A stretch of 64,000 bases of DNA from G963666705 sp963666705 (GTDB taxonomy: Bacteria; Pseudomonadota; Alphaproteobacteria; CADEGL01): positions 186,001 to 250,000 of the forward strand of contig CAXXKO010000009.1 of the NCBI GenBank assembly GCA_963666705.2, given 5' to 3'. Both the position numbers and the translations under genes were made by a program. Numbering within the stretch: the stretch's first letter is position 1; every line of letters begins with the position of its first letter. Under the pieces are notes generated by a model. That model was not told the origin of the DNA. It searched no databases and saw only the letters and a list, made by a program, of their open reading frames with translations. Below, piece after piece: positions 1-10,487 of the stretch.

Positions 1-217
1 TCTTGACCACGGGGAAGCGCGCCGCCTTGATGCGCCGCTCGACCATGCGGCGCTCGCGGTCGATCAGCTCGAGCTCGGCGAGTCTCAACAGGTAGCGGAC
101 GTGATCGACGCCTTCCGAGGCGCACTGCCGGGCGATCTTGTCGTACTCGCGCAGGAAGGTCGGCAGCTTCAGCGTCTCGAGGTGGTGGGCGAGCAGCACT
201 TGCGGTGTGTCGGTCAT
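1..217 (-). CDS. istB: IS21 helper ATPase IstB (3' part outside window)
   Basis: This is the N-terminal 72 residues of an IstB ATPase, the AAA+ helper that activates IstA during transposition. It begins MTDTPQVLLAHHLETL and closely matches the complete IstB at 2395-3165, including the charged helix LELIDRERRMVERRI. The ATG at 217 overlaps the istA stop as ATGA, the usual translational coupling in IS21 elements. The Walker motifs lie beyond the window edge. The reading frame is open to position 1. Confidence 0.9.
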   Translation of the reverse strand, partial: MTDTPQVLLAHHLETLKLPTFLREYDKIARQCASEGVDHVRYLLRLAELELIDRERRMVERRIKAARFPVVK

Positions 218-1713
218 GCGCCGAGCCCCGACAGCAGGCTCATGTACGACTTGGCGGACGTCATCGCGACCCGGGCGCGCGGCAGATACGGATAGACGTC
301 GAGGTTGAGCCTGGGCGGCCGCCGCTCGATGCGGCACAGTACCAGGTGCTTCACCGCATCAAAGCCGATTGCGCCGAGCCGCAGGGCGTCGCCGACCGCA
401 CCCTCGACCTCCTCGAGCCGGAAGGTCTCCAGTAGACGGAGCACCTGGACGTACTCGCGCTTGCCTGCCTTGCCCATACGAGCTTCGAGGAGCCGCCGCA
501 GAGTGATGAAGGCCTCGGGCAGGTCCCAGCCCGCCAATGGCGCGGCCTGGTCGAGGGCGCCGATCTTCTGCTCGATCAAGGGCAGGTAATGCAGCGGGTC
601 GAAGATCAGGTCCTCGCTGTCGTAGGACCGGCGGTGCCGGGCGATCACCTCGGCCCCGCAGCTGATCACCACCTCATCGACGTAGCCCCGGATGAGCACC
701 TCACGGTGGCCGTAGGCCACGGGCACGGAATAGTCGTTGCTGCGGTAACGCACCAGCGACAGCGAACTCGCCCGTCCAGGGCGCTTATCGCAGGCATCAT
801 AGGGAGCAGGCGGCAATGGCAAGAGAACTTGACGATCCCGCTCGAGACGCTCGCCGATGGTCTCCTTGTGGCCCCGCAGCCGCGCCGCCTGGCGCCGGCG
901 GCACTGTTCGGCGAGAGCATCGTTGAGGGCCGCGAAGCTCTCGGCACGCGGGACGGGGACCAGGAAGTTCCGCCGGATGAAGCCGACCAGTCCCTCGACC
1001 TTGCCCTTGTCGTTGCCCTTGCCCGGCCGGCCGAACCTGTCCTCGAACAGATAGTGGGACTGAAGCTCCGTGAAGACGCGCGTTCGCTGCCGCTTCCCAT
1101 CGCCCAGGATCCGGGCAACCGCCAGCTTGGTGTTGTCGTACAGGATGGATCGGGGGACGCCGCCGAAGAAGGCAAACGCCGCGTTGTGGCCATCGCAGAA
1201 TGCTTCGGTCGTCTCCGCCGGATAGGCCGCAACAAAGCAACCATCACTGTGGGGAAGGTCGAAGGCAAGGAAGTGGATCTTCCGTAACGCGCCGCCGATC
1301 ACCGCCATCGCTTCGCCGAAGTCCGCCTGGGCGTGACCGGGGGAATGGGAGAGTGGCACGAACACCTCACGCGACCGAAGCCCCTGCTCACGAACGTAGT
1401 CCTTCACGATGGTGTAGCCGCCCGTGAAACCGTACTCGTCCCGGAGGCGGTCGAAGATGCGCTTCGCAGTGTGCCGTTGCTTGCGGTGGCTGGTCCGATC
1501 GTCTTCCAAGATCCGATCGATGATTCCCGTGAACGGACCCAGCTTTGGCCGCCTCGGCGGCGCGCTTCGGCGATACCCTGGCGGCACCGAGAACGACAGC
1601 ATCTTACGGACCGTCTTGCGGTCTACACCAAACACCCGCGAGGCCTCGCGGGTGCTCATCCCCTCGACATGACACGCCCGCCGAACCCGTGCGTACAACT
1701 CCACCCGATACAT
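214..1713 (-). CDS. istA: IS21-family transposase IstA
   Basis: This is an apparently intact DDE transposase of 499 residues, a usual IstA length. The start at 1713 (MYRVELYARVRRACHVEG) is preceded by a long G run acting as ribosome binding site. An N-terminal HTH is visible around STREASRVFGVDRKTVRKM, followed by the rve-fold catalytic core. Candidate acidic residues are the Asp in QADFGEA, the Asp in LYDNTKLA and the Glu in GKVEGLVGF. A C-terminal Mu-type domain follows. It overlaps istB by four bases. Close to, but clearly diverged from, the frameshifted istA at 3162-4662, so the two elements are not recent duplicates. Confidence 0.93.
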   Translation of the reverse strand: MYRVELYARVRRACHVEGMSTREASRVFGVDRKTVRKMLSFSVPPGYRRSAPPRRPKLGPFTGIIDRILEDDRTSHRKQRHTAKRIFDRLRDEYGFTGGYTIVKDYVREQGLRSREVFVPLSHSPGHAQADFGEAMAVIGGALRKIHFLAFDLPHSDGCFVAAYPAETTEAFCDGHNAAFAFFGGVPRSILYDNTKLAVARILGDGKRQRTRVFTELQSHYLFEDRFGRPGKGNDKGKVEGLVGFIRRNFLVPVPRAESFAALNDALAEQCRRRQAARLRGHKETIGERLERDRQVLLPLPPAPYDACDKRPGRASSLSLVRYRSNDYSVPVAYGHREVLIRGYVDEVVISCGAEVIARHRRSYDSEDLIFDPLHYLPLIEQKIGALDQAAPLAGWDLPEAFITLRRLLEARMGKAGKREYVQVLRLLETFRLEEVEGAVGDALRLGAIGFDAVKHLVLCRIERRPPRLNLDVYPYLPRARVAMTSAKSYMSLLSGLGA

Positions 1714-1831
1714 CCCCCCCGCCTTCCAGTCAGAGCAACCCTGACAGAAGGCTATACGCGGTCCCATTTTGGTCCGCCGCAGCCGGATCGACCGGCCGCT
1801 TCAGTGGGGGATTATTGCTCTGCCGTTCTCA

Positions 1832-2194
1832 CCCATCGCCCTGGCCTGTACCAGTGCAACGCATGCCGTTCGCCCTTCACGGTCACTGTGGGGACGCTGT
1901 ACGAACGATCCAAGGTGCCTCTGCATAAGTGGCTCGCCGCTACCCATCTCATGATGGCATCCAAGAAAGGCATGTCCGCCCTACAGATCGGCCGCATGCT
2001 CGGGCTCAGCAAAAAGACCGCGTGGTTTGTCTGCCATCGTATCCGTGAGTCGCTACGCGAAACCAAGCCCGTCCCCATGGGCGGACAGAACAAGGTCATC
2101 GAAGCCGACGAAACTTTCATTGGCGGCAAAGCCAAGAACCGCAAGAACCATATCCCGCCCAAGGAAGCCGCGTTCGCGCTGGTCGAGCGCGATG
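1832..2194 (+). pseudogene. IS1595-family transposase fragment
   Basis: This open stretch encodes the middle of an IS1595 (ISXO2-like) transposase. Visible parts are the second half of a zinc ribbon (LYQCNACRSPFTVTVGT), the helical region ALQIGRMLGLSKKTAWF, and the first catalytic Asp in VIEADETFIGGKAKNRK. The N-terminus is cut off by the right end of IS21 copy 1 and the C-terminus by the left end of IS21 copy 2. The lost 3' half is not found beyond 4776, so a deletion or recombination accompanied the insertions. It is not a copy of the intact IS1595 elements in this window. Confidence 0.8.
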
Positions 2195-2394
2195 TGTCAA
2201 CGGCGGAGCAAAATTAGTCCACCCGGGCGGAGCAAAACTAGTCCACTTGACGTTATGCGGTACGCGGTGTTGGGGGGTTGTCCCGGTAGTCCATAGGAGG
2301 GACCCGCGCTGCTTCGTGTAGCGCTTGCGTTACGCGGAGCGAAGCAGCGTGGGAGGTTCCTGTGGACCCACCGGGTCAACCATTGCACCGGCGG

Positions 2395-3165
2395 TCAAGC
2401 AGGTATTTTTGGGGATTTCCGCCGTTTTTGGCTTTGGTTGAGACGATAGCTCTCGCCGTTCATTTCCAGGATATGGACATGGTGGGTGAGGCGGTCCAGC
2501 AAAGCCCCGGTCAGGCGTTCCGAGCCGAATATCTCCGTCCACTCATCGAACGGCAAGTTGGAGGTCACCAGGATCGAGCCCCGCTCGTAGCGCTGGCTGA
2601 AGACTTCGAACAGCAGCTCGGCGCCGGTCTTCGAGAGCGGCACGAAGCCGAGTTCGTCGATGATCAGAAGGTGATACTTTGCCAGTTGCTTCTGCAGGCG
2701 CAACAGGCGTTTTTCATCCCCGGCCTCCATCAGTTCATGAACCAGGGCAGCGGCCGTGAGGAAGCCGACGGAGAGCCCCTTTTGGCAGGCCGCCAGACCG
2801 AGACCGAGGGCGATATGGGTCTTGCCGGTTCCGCTGTTGCCGAGCGCGATGATATTCTCACGACGCTCGACGTATTCGCATCGCGCCAACTCCAGAACCA
2901 GCATCTTGTCGAGCGATGCGATGGCCTTGAAGTCGAAGCTGTCGAGGCTTTTGACGGCGGGGAACCTGGCCTGTCTGATCCGCCGCTCGACCATGCGGCG
3001 CTCACGGTCGATCAGTTCCAACTCGGTCAGACGGACAAGATACCGCACATGGTCGGCGCCCTCGGTGGCGCATTGGCGGGCCAGCTTGTCGTATTCGCGC
3101 AGGAACGTCGGCAGTTTCAGGGTCTTGAGGTGATGGGCCAGCAACACTTGCGGCGTATCGGTCAT
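2395..3165 (-). CDS. istB: IS21 helper ATPase IstB
   Basis: This is a complete IstB of 256 residues, the ATP-dependent partner of IstA that selects and hands over target DNA. The Walker A motif GNSGTGKT lies at about residues 109-116 and Walker B is LLIIDELGF. The sensor region ILVTSNLPFDEW and a basic C-terminus also fit the family. The start at 3165 overlaps the istA stop as ATGA; the open frame extends further upstream, but MTDTPQVLLAHH is the conserved N-terminus. No defect is visible, although its partner istA in the same element carries a frameshift. Confidence 0.93.
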   Translation of the reverse strand: MTDTPQVLLAHHLKTLKLPTFLREYDKLARQCATEGADHVRYLVRLTELELIDRERRMVERRIRQARFPAVKSLDSFDFKAIASLDKMLVLELARCEYVERRENIIALGNSGTGKTHIALGLGLAACQKGLSVGFLTAAALVHELMEAGDEKRLLRLQKQLAKYHLLIIDELGFVPLSKTGAELLFEVFSQRYERGSILVTSNLPFDEWTEIFGSERLTGALLDRLTHHVHILEMNGESYRLNQSQKRRKSPKIPA

Positions 3166-4662
3166 GACGCGCCTCCACCCAACAAGCTCATATAACTGGC
3201 GGCGGCCGTGGTCGCCACGTTGGCCCGAGGCAGGTAGGGATAGATATCCAGGTCGAGTTTGGGCGGGCGTCGCTCGATACGGCACAGCACAAGGTGTTTG
3301 ACGGCGTCGTAGCCGATCGCACCCAGGCGCAGGGCGTCCTTCACCGCGCCGTGAAGCACCTCGAGATCGAAGGTCTCCACAAGCCGAAGGACCTGGACGT
3401 ATTCCCGCTTGCCGGCCTTGCCCATGCGCGCCTCCAGGAGACGGCGCAGGGTTGGGAAGGCATCAGGCAGTTCCCATCCGGCTAGCGGCGCGGCCTGATC
3501 CAGGGCACCGATCTTGTGCTCCAGCAAAGGCAGGTAGTGGATCGGATCGAAGACCATGTCTTCCCGGTCGTAGGAACGGGGGTGTCGGGCAATGATCCCG
3601 GCGCCGCAACCGATAACCACCTCGTGGACATAGCCACGGATCCAGACTTCCTGATGGCCGTAGGCGACGGGCACGGAATAGTCATTCGTCCGGTAGCGCA
3701 CCAGGGACAGCGAGTTGACCCGCGTGCCCTGCTTGTCGCACGCGTCGAACGGTGCCGGCAGTGGCCTCTTCAACGCTTCGCGGTCACGCACAAACCGTTC
3801 GCCGATGCTCTCGCGGTGGCCGCGCAGGACGTTGCCTTGCCGGTTGCGGCATTGCTCTTCCAGGTGGCCATTGAAGGCGTCCCAGCTCGCGAACCGGGGA
3901 AGCGGCGTCATGAAGTTCCGCCGGGCATAGCCGACCACCCCCTCCACATTGCCTTTGTCGTTACCCTTGCCGGGACGGCCGTAGCGGTCCTCGAAGAGGT
4001 AATGGGACTGCAGCCCGCTGAACGCCCGCGTTCGTTGCCGCGTGCCATCTGACAAGATGCGCGACACCAGACACTTGTCGTTGTCGTAAAGAATCGATTG
4101 GGGAACGCCGCCGAAAAAAACAAAGGCTCTGTTGTGCCCGTCCAGCCAGGCCTCCGTCGTCGCCGCCGGGTAGGCCGCAACGAAGCAGGCATCGCTGTGG
4201 GGAAGTGTCATGACGAAAAAATGCGCCCGATACTTTGACGCCGGCGATGATCGCATCCGCCTCGCCAAAGTCCGCTCGAGCATGGCCCGGAGGATGTGAC
4301 AACGGCACAAACATCTCACGCCGACGAAGGCGCCGTTCCCGAACGTAATCCTTCACGATGGTCTCTTTGCCCGTGAAGCCATGTTCGTCGCGAAGGCGCT
4401 CGAATATACGCTTCGCCGTGTGGTGCTGCTTACGGTGAACCGTTCGGTCCTCCTCCAGAATACGGTCGATGATATCCGTGAAGGAGGCCAGTTTCGGGCG
4501 TTTCGGTGGCTGGCGTCGCCGATATCCCGGCGGCTCCGAATGCCGCAGCATCTTCCTCACCGTCTCGCGCGCAATGCCAAACCGACTTGCCGCCTCTCGC
4601 TGGCTCAGACCATCAACATGGCAGGCCAGCCGAACGCGCAGATATAGGTCCACGGTGTACAT
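3162..4662 (-). pseudogene. istA: IS21 transposase istA, single-base frameshift
   Basis: The N-terminal part (MYTVDLYLRVRLACHVDG, HTH, the first catalytic Asp in ARADFGEAD) is read from 4662, and the rest (AHFFVMTLPHSDACF, LYDNDKCL, NVEGVVGYARRN) lies in the next frame down to 3162. The expected junction GVKYRAHFF is restored by removing one base, the C at plus-strand 4233 (an extra G in the gene). Both catalytic halves are otherwise well preserved. The frameshift may be a true mutation, a sequencing error or, less likely, programmed frameshifting, since the site has no obvious slippery heptamer. The start was chosen by comparison with the intact copy. Confidence 0.88.
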
Positions 4663-4798
4663 CCTCCCGCCTTCCATCTCAAAAAAGATCGAAGGCTACA
4701 GGTGGCAGAGTTTTACTCCGCCCGCGGCTGGGAAATCCCGCCGCTTCCGTGGACTAATTTGTCACCGCCGTTCTCACTGCGCCGGCCTGTCTTGCTAT

Positions 4799-5873
4799 CG
4801 TCCCTATCCGGTTAATTCAGGTAGCGACCGAGTGTTCTTTATATGTTCGCTCTAAGGGTGTACTGTTCCCGCCTCTGAGGATTGGTCGGGAGACAGGGCA
4901 TGAGCGGCTTGTTGACGTTCCAAGAGCGCTACCGAGACGAGGAATCGTGCATCCTGGCCTTGGCGGATCGACGCTGGCCGTCTGGGTTTGCGTGCGCCCG
5001 CTGCGGGCACCGGCGGGGCTATCGGCACAAGGCGCGGGCGCGCGTCTTCGAATGCGCGGCTTGCGGTCGTCAAGAGTCGGTGACGGCGGGAACCATCTTC
5101 CACCGCACCCGCACACCGTTGCCCAAATGGTTCCTGGCGGCGTGGTTGATGGGGCGGGACAAGCGCGGGGTCTCGGCCCTGTTCCTGGCGCGCGAGCTGG
5201 GGCTTCGCTATGAGACCGCATGGCTGATGGCTCACAAGCTGCGCCATGGCTTGGCGGAGCGGCCGGATGCGTTGCTGGACGGCATGGTCGAGGTCGATGA
5301 GAGCTACTACGGCGGGCGCGGCAAGCCCGAGAGCCGGGGCCGCGGGATGGCCAATGCCAACAAGAGCCTGCTCGTGCTGGCGGTGGAGAAGGTGGCGGTG
5401 GCGCCGGGCAAGGGGGTCGAGGGCAGCGGCTTCGTCGCCGGCCGGGCGCGGCTTGCCATCCTGCCCCGGGCCAATGCCGAGCAGCTCGGCGGCTTCGTGC
5501 GGGCCGCCGTGACGCCGGGCGCGCGCCTGCTGACCGACGATTTCAAGGGCTATGCCGGGCTCGGCGCCGTCTACCGGCACCAGCCCACCGTCCAAGGCCA
5601 AGGCAAGAACGCCGAGACGCAGATGCCGATCATCCACGTCCTGTTCAGCAACCTCAAGACCTGGCTCAACGGCACTTACCATGGCGTCAGCGCCAAGCAC
5701 TTGCCGCGCTATGGCCGGGAATGGGCCTATCGCTTCAACCGCCGCCGGCGGATCGACGACCTCGGCGACTTCGTCCTGAGCCGCGCCATGGCCCGGCCAA
5801 CCATCACATACCGCCAGTTGATCCACGGCTTGCAACCCCAGGGCGCACGACCTGCATTAACCGGATAGGGACG
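4799..5873 (+). mobile_element. IS1595-family element, copy 1 (8-bp target duplication)
   Basis: This complete 1075-bp element is bounded by CGTCCCTATCCGGTTAA at the left and its inverted match ending CCGGATAGGGACG at the right. Perfect 8-bp direct repeats CTTGCTAT flank it at 4791-4798 and 5874-5881; 8 bp is the family's usual duplication length. It holds one transposase gene on the plus strand and is the same length as the second copy at 23231-24305, which is inverted. Intact ends and duplication indicate a recent insertion. Confidence 0.95.
4900..5868 (+). CDS. IS1595-family (ISXO2-like) transposase
   Basis: This transposase has 322 residues. An N-terminal zinc ribbon has Cys pairs in FACARCGH and FECAACGRQ. 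A helical domain follows (GVSALFLARELGLRYETAW), then the DDE-like domain with the Asp in VEVDESYYGG, the Asp in LLTDDFKGYAG and the C-terminal segment LKTWLNGTYHGVSAKHLPRY. The start at 4900 (MSGLLTFQERY) is preferred because GGGAGA lies about 9 bp upstream; an upstream in-frame ATG at 4882 lacks this. The protein differs from the second copy by only a few residues (for example RPDALL against RPEALL, VYRHQ against VYQHQ). Confidence 0.95.
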   Translation: MSGLLTFQERYRDEESCILALADRRWPSGFACARCGHRRGYRHKARARVFECAACGRQESVTAGTIFHRTRTPLPKWFLAAWLMGRDKRGVSALFLARELGLRYETAWLMAHKLRHGLAERPDALLDGMVEVDESYYGGRGKPESRGRGMANANKSLLVLAVEKVAVAPGKGVEGSGFVAGRARLAILPRANAEQLGGFVRAAVTPGARLLTDDFKGYAGLGAVYRHQPTVQGQGKNAETQMPIIHVLFSNLKTWLNGTYHGVSAKHLPRYGREWAYRFNRRRRIDDLGDFVLSRAMARPTITYRQLIHGLQPQGARPALTG

Positions 5874-5877
5874 CTTG

Positions 5878-6201
5878 CTATATATGTGGCTTCGTGAGGC
5901 ATTTGACTACGTTAAGGTGATAATTGCCCTCCCACCTGTCGTGGGCCGATGCGTGCTCTCGCCGCAGCCGGTCGATCTCGCCCACCACGCGCTTGGCGAG
6001 ATAGCTGGCGGGGCTGGTGGTCGGCACCGCTTGCGCCAGGTGCTCGACCGAGCCGCGCGCCTCGAGGGCCGCGGCCCAGATGCGCGAGACCGGGAAGTAC
6101 CAGTTGCCGAGGACGGCGACGGACAGGCGGTCGTACCAGGGGCGCAGCAGGAGCGCGCCCATGGCGCCGCTCAGAAGAGTGTCGCGCCCGCGTTGCGCCA
6201 T
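5878..6201 (-). CDS. small conserved-type protein downstream of rpoD, function unknown
   Basis: This is a 107-residue open frame starting about 70 bp after rpoD on the same strand. It is not recognised. It has an N-terminal hydrophobic patch (SGAMGALLLRPWYDRLSVAV), an aromatic segment LGNWYFPVSRIWAAA and a helical, charged C-terminus. The TAG stop lies inside the CTTGCTAT target duplication of the adjacent IS1595 element, so the insertion occurred at its 3' end without altering the encoded protein. It probably shares the rpoD transcript. The codon pattern looks genuine, but the start is not secured by a strong ribosome binding site. Confidence 0.55.
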   Translation of the reverse strand: MAQRGRDTLLSGAMGALLLRPWYDRLSVAVLGNWYFPVSRIWAAALEARGSVEHLAQAVPTTSPASYLAKRVVGEIDRLRREHASAHDRWEGNYHLNVVKCLTKPHI

Positions 6202-6274
6202 CGCGCCGCTCAGGGAAAGGGCCGCGCCCGGATAGCGGACGCGGCCCCAATCGGTGCCATGATACCGGGCACCC

Positions 6275-8365
<2,091 letters not shown>

Positions 8366-8448
8366 GCAGTGCTCGCTCCCGAACGGGCGGAGTGTCCGTG
8401 GGCGGCCCCGCGCCGGGTCCCGCCCGGACTCCGCCGGTCTATGTACAT

Positions 8449-10311
8449 TTATGTGCCTTCCGGCCAGCCCGCCGCCCCATGCCGGTCGTCCGGGTCCGCC
8501 AACTCGCTGTCCTCGTAGTGGGTCTTCTTGGCGGCAAGGCGGGTCCACCGTTCAGCGGTCATGTCCTCTCCGAGCGCCCTTGCGTCCTCCTCCAGCTCCA
8601 CCTTCGCCTGGCATTGCCAGAAACGCGCCCAGACGGTGCGCCATTCGGTCGCCGCTTCGAGCGTGGGCTTGCCGGGGTGGCAGAATGGCGCCGCCTCGTA
8701 AACATCCCGGGCGAGAACGCGCTCCAGCACGTCCGAGAAACCCAGGCTTTTGAGGTGGCTTTGCAAGCCGGCCGAGTCAAGGCCTGATTCGGTCATCTTG
8801 ATGATTTCCTGCCGAAAACTGTCGAGCCGGCCGCCCAGGAGCGCCCGCGACCCCAGTTCTTCCCCCACATCGTCCAGGAGCTCGGGATGATAGATCACGC
8901 TCGCGAGGAATGCGAGTTGGACCTTGGCCACCAGGGCGGAGACGTTTCCGTCCGCGCGCAGGCCGGTATCCGCGGGCGCGCCCCGCGGCGCCATCCGGTC
9001 GAAACGCCGCGTCGACCGGCCCCGGGCGCCGCCCTTGCCTCCGCCGCGCCGGTAGGCGGCGTCGAGCCGGGCTTGGAAGTCGTCGCGGTAATATTGCTGG
9101 ACCGACCGGTCGGCGATCTCGAACGCCCGATCCATGAGGCGCTTGCGGATATAGGCCCGGCGCTCGGGCGTATCGGCGGCGCGCCCCACGGTCTCCATTT
9201 CCCACACAACCGCGCCGAGGGGCCGCGCCCGGCCCAGCACCTCGCGCATCGCCGCGGCCCCGCCGTCGCGGATCAGGCTGTCCGGGTCGGTCCCGCTGGG
9301 CAAGGTGGCGAAGCGCAGTGAATGGCCGGGCTTAAGGATCGGGAGGACGCGCTCCGCGGCCCTGGAAGCCGCGCGCTGTCCCGCCTCGTCCCCGTCGAAG
9401 CACAGCACCGGCTCGGCCGCGACCCGCCACATGAGCTCGATCTGGGCCTCGGTCAACGCCGTGCCCAGGGGGGCGACGGCGGTCTCGAAGCCGGCCTGGT
9501 GGAGTGCTATCACATCCATATAGCCCTCGGTGACGATCAGCTCGCCCGTCTTCCGCGCGCCCTCGACCGCGTGGCTCAGCCCGTAGAGCACCTGGCCCTT
9601 GTGGAACAGGGGGGTATCGGGGGAGTTGAGGTACTTGGGCTGGCCATCGCCGAGGGCGCGCCCGCCGAACGCGATCACGCGGCCGCGCCGGTCGAGGATC
9701 GGGAACACCACGCGGCCGCGCAGGGTGTCGTAGCTCTCGCGCCCGTCGTCTGGCCTGCGCGTGAGGCCCGCCTCGATGAGTGCCGCCTCCCCGTGCCCCC
9801 GCGCCGTCAGCGCCGCCTTGAGCGCCTGCCGCGAATCGGGCGCCCAGCCGAGCCGGAAGCCCGCGATGGTCTCGCCCGTGAGGCCGCGGCCGGACAGATA
9901 CTCGCGCGCGCGCTGGCCCGACCGGCCGGCGAGCTGGCACTCGAACCAGGCTGCGGCCGCCTCCACCACGTCATGGAGGGTTTTGGCCCGCTCGGCCCGC
10001 ACCCGCTCCTCCGGCGAGCTCACGGGCAGCGCGAGGCCGGCTTCGCCCGCCAGCCGCTCGACCGCCTCGGGGAAGGACATGCTTGCGTCGCGCATGACGA
10101 AGCCGATCACGTCGCCGTGGGCGCCGCAGCCGAAACAGTGGAAGAAGCCCTTGTCGTCGTTGACCGTGAAGGAGGGCGTCTTCTCGTTGTGGAACGGGCA
10201 GAGGCCGACATGCTCCCGCCCCCGGCGTGTCAGCTTCACCTTGCGGCCGATGACCTCCGGCAGGGGCGCGCGGGCCCGTAACTCGTCGAGGAATTGGGGG
10301 GGGAAGGCCAT
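8449..10311 (-). CDS. dnaG: DNA primase DnaG
   Basis: Replicative primase of 620 residues that makes RNA primers at the fork. The N-terminal zinc-binding domain shows CPFHNEKTPSF and FHCFGCGAHGD. The catalytic TOPRIM domain includes ELIVTEGYMDVIALHQ and the acidic motif LCFDGDEAG. The C-terminal third is the helicase-interacting region and is poorly conserved, as usual. The ATG at 10311 begins MAFPPQFLDELRARAPL, a normal DnaG N-terminus, after a purine-rich stretch. It precedes rpoD by 83 bp. Upstream, an IS1182 element and a palindromic element separate it from yqeY, so it may depend on a promoter in 10312-10483 or on readout from the insertion. Confidence 0.97.
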   Translation of the reverse strand: MAFPPQFLDELRARAPLPEVIGRKVKLTRRGREHVGLCPFHNEKTPSFTVNDDKGFFHCFGCGAHGDVIGFVMRDASMSFPEAVERLAGEAGLALPVSSPEERVRAERAKTLHDVVEAAAAWFECQLAGRSGQRAREYLSGRGLTGETIAGFRLGWAPDSRQALKAALTARGHGEAALIEAGLTRRPDDGRESYDTLRGRVVFPILDRRGRVIAFGGRALGDGQPKYLNSPDTPLFHKGQVLYGLSHAVEGARKTGELIVTEGYMDVIALHQAGFETAVAPLGTALTEAQIELMWRVAAEPVLCFDGDEAGQRAASRAAERVLPILKPGHSLRFATLPSGTDPDSLIRDGGAAAMREVLGRARPLGAVVWEMETVGRAADTPERRAYIRKRLMDRAFEIADRSVQQYYRDDFQARLDAAYRRGGGKGGARGRSTRRFDRMAPRGAPADTGLRADGNVSALVAKVQLAFLASVIYHPELLDDVGEELGSRALLGGRLDSFRQEIIKMTESGLDSAGLQSHLKSLGFSDVLERVLARDVYEAAPFCHPGKPTLEAATEWRTVWARFWQCQAKVELEEDARALGEDMTAERWTRLAAKKTHYEDSELADPDDRHGAAGWPEGT

Positions 10312-10487
10312 GGGCGGGGGGCGTGCTCCAGAATCGCGGCGCGGATCGCATTAATGCCAGAGACGCACGCCCATTGCACCATCCGGCGCGCCGAATGTAC
10401 AGGGCGGAGGCGCGCGGGTAGCCGGCGCCCGGTCGCGTCTCCGCCAGGCCGCGGCTTCCGGCGAATTCACGGCAAATCGGAGACTAG

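Larger units (their letters stand above)
1..1831 (-). mobile_element. IS21-family element, copy 1 (left part outside window)
   Basis: The element carries istA and the 5' part of istB on the minus strand and runs off the left edge. Its right end is placed at 1831, because the reverse complement there begins TGAGAACGGC, the same bases that end the second IS21 copy at 4776. It abuts a truncated IS1595 transposase fragment directly, so it inserted into or recombined with that older element. A target duplication cannot be tested because the left end is missing. Confidence 0.85.
2195..4776 (-). mobile_element. IS21-family element, copy 2
   Basis: This is a complete element in length, about 2.58 kb. 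The left end reads TGTCAACGGCGG and the right end, reverse-complemented, TGAGAACGGCGG. Each end has two 22-bp repeats of the kind expected for IstA binding: 2201-2222 and 2225-2246 at the left, 4702-4723 and 4749-4770 at the right, with a shared core of GCGGAGcAAAActAGTCCAC. The flanks (GCGCGATG and CTGCGCCG) do not match, so no target duplication is seen. A strong hairpin near 2306-2352 lies between the left repeats and istB. The istA gene is frameshifted, so this copy is probably inactive unless complemented. Confidence 0.85.

Noticed and set aside
2187..4784. Target duplication of IS21 copy 2
   Set aside because: The flanking bases GCGCGATG and CTGCGCCG do not match in any register tested by eye.
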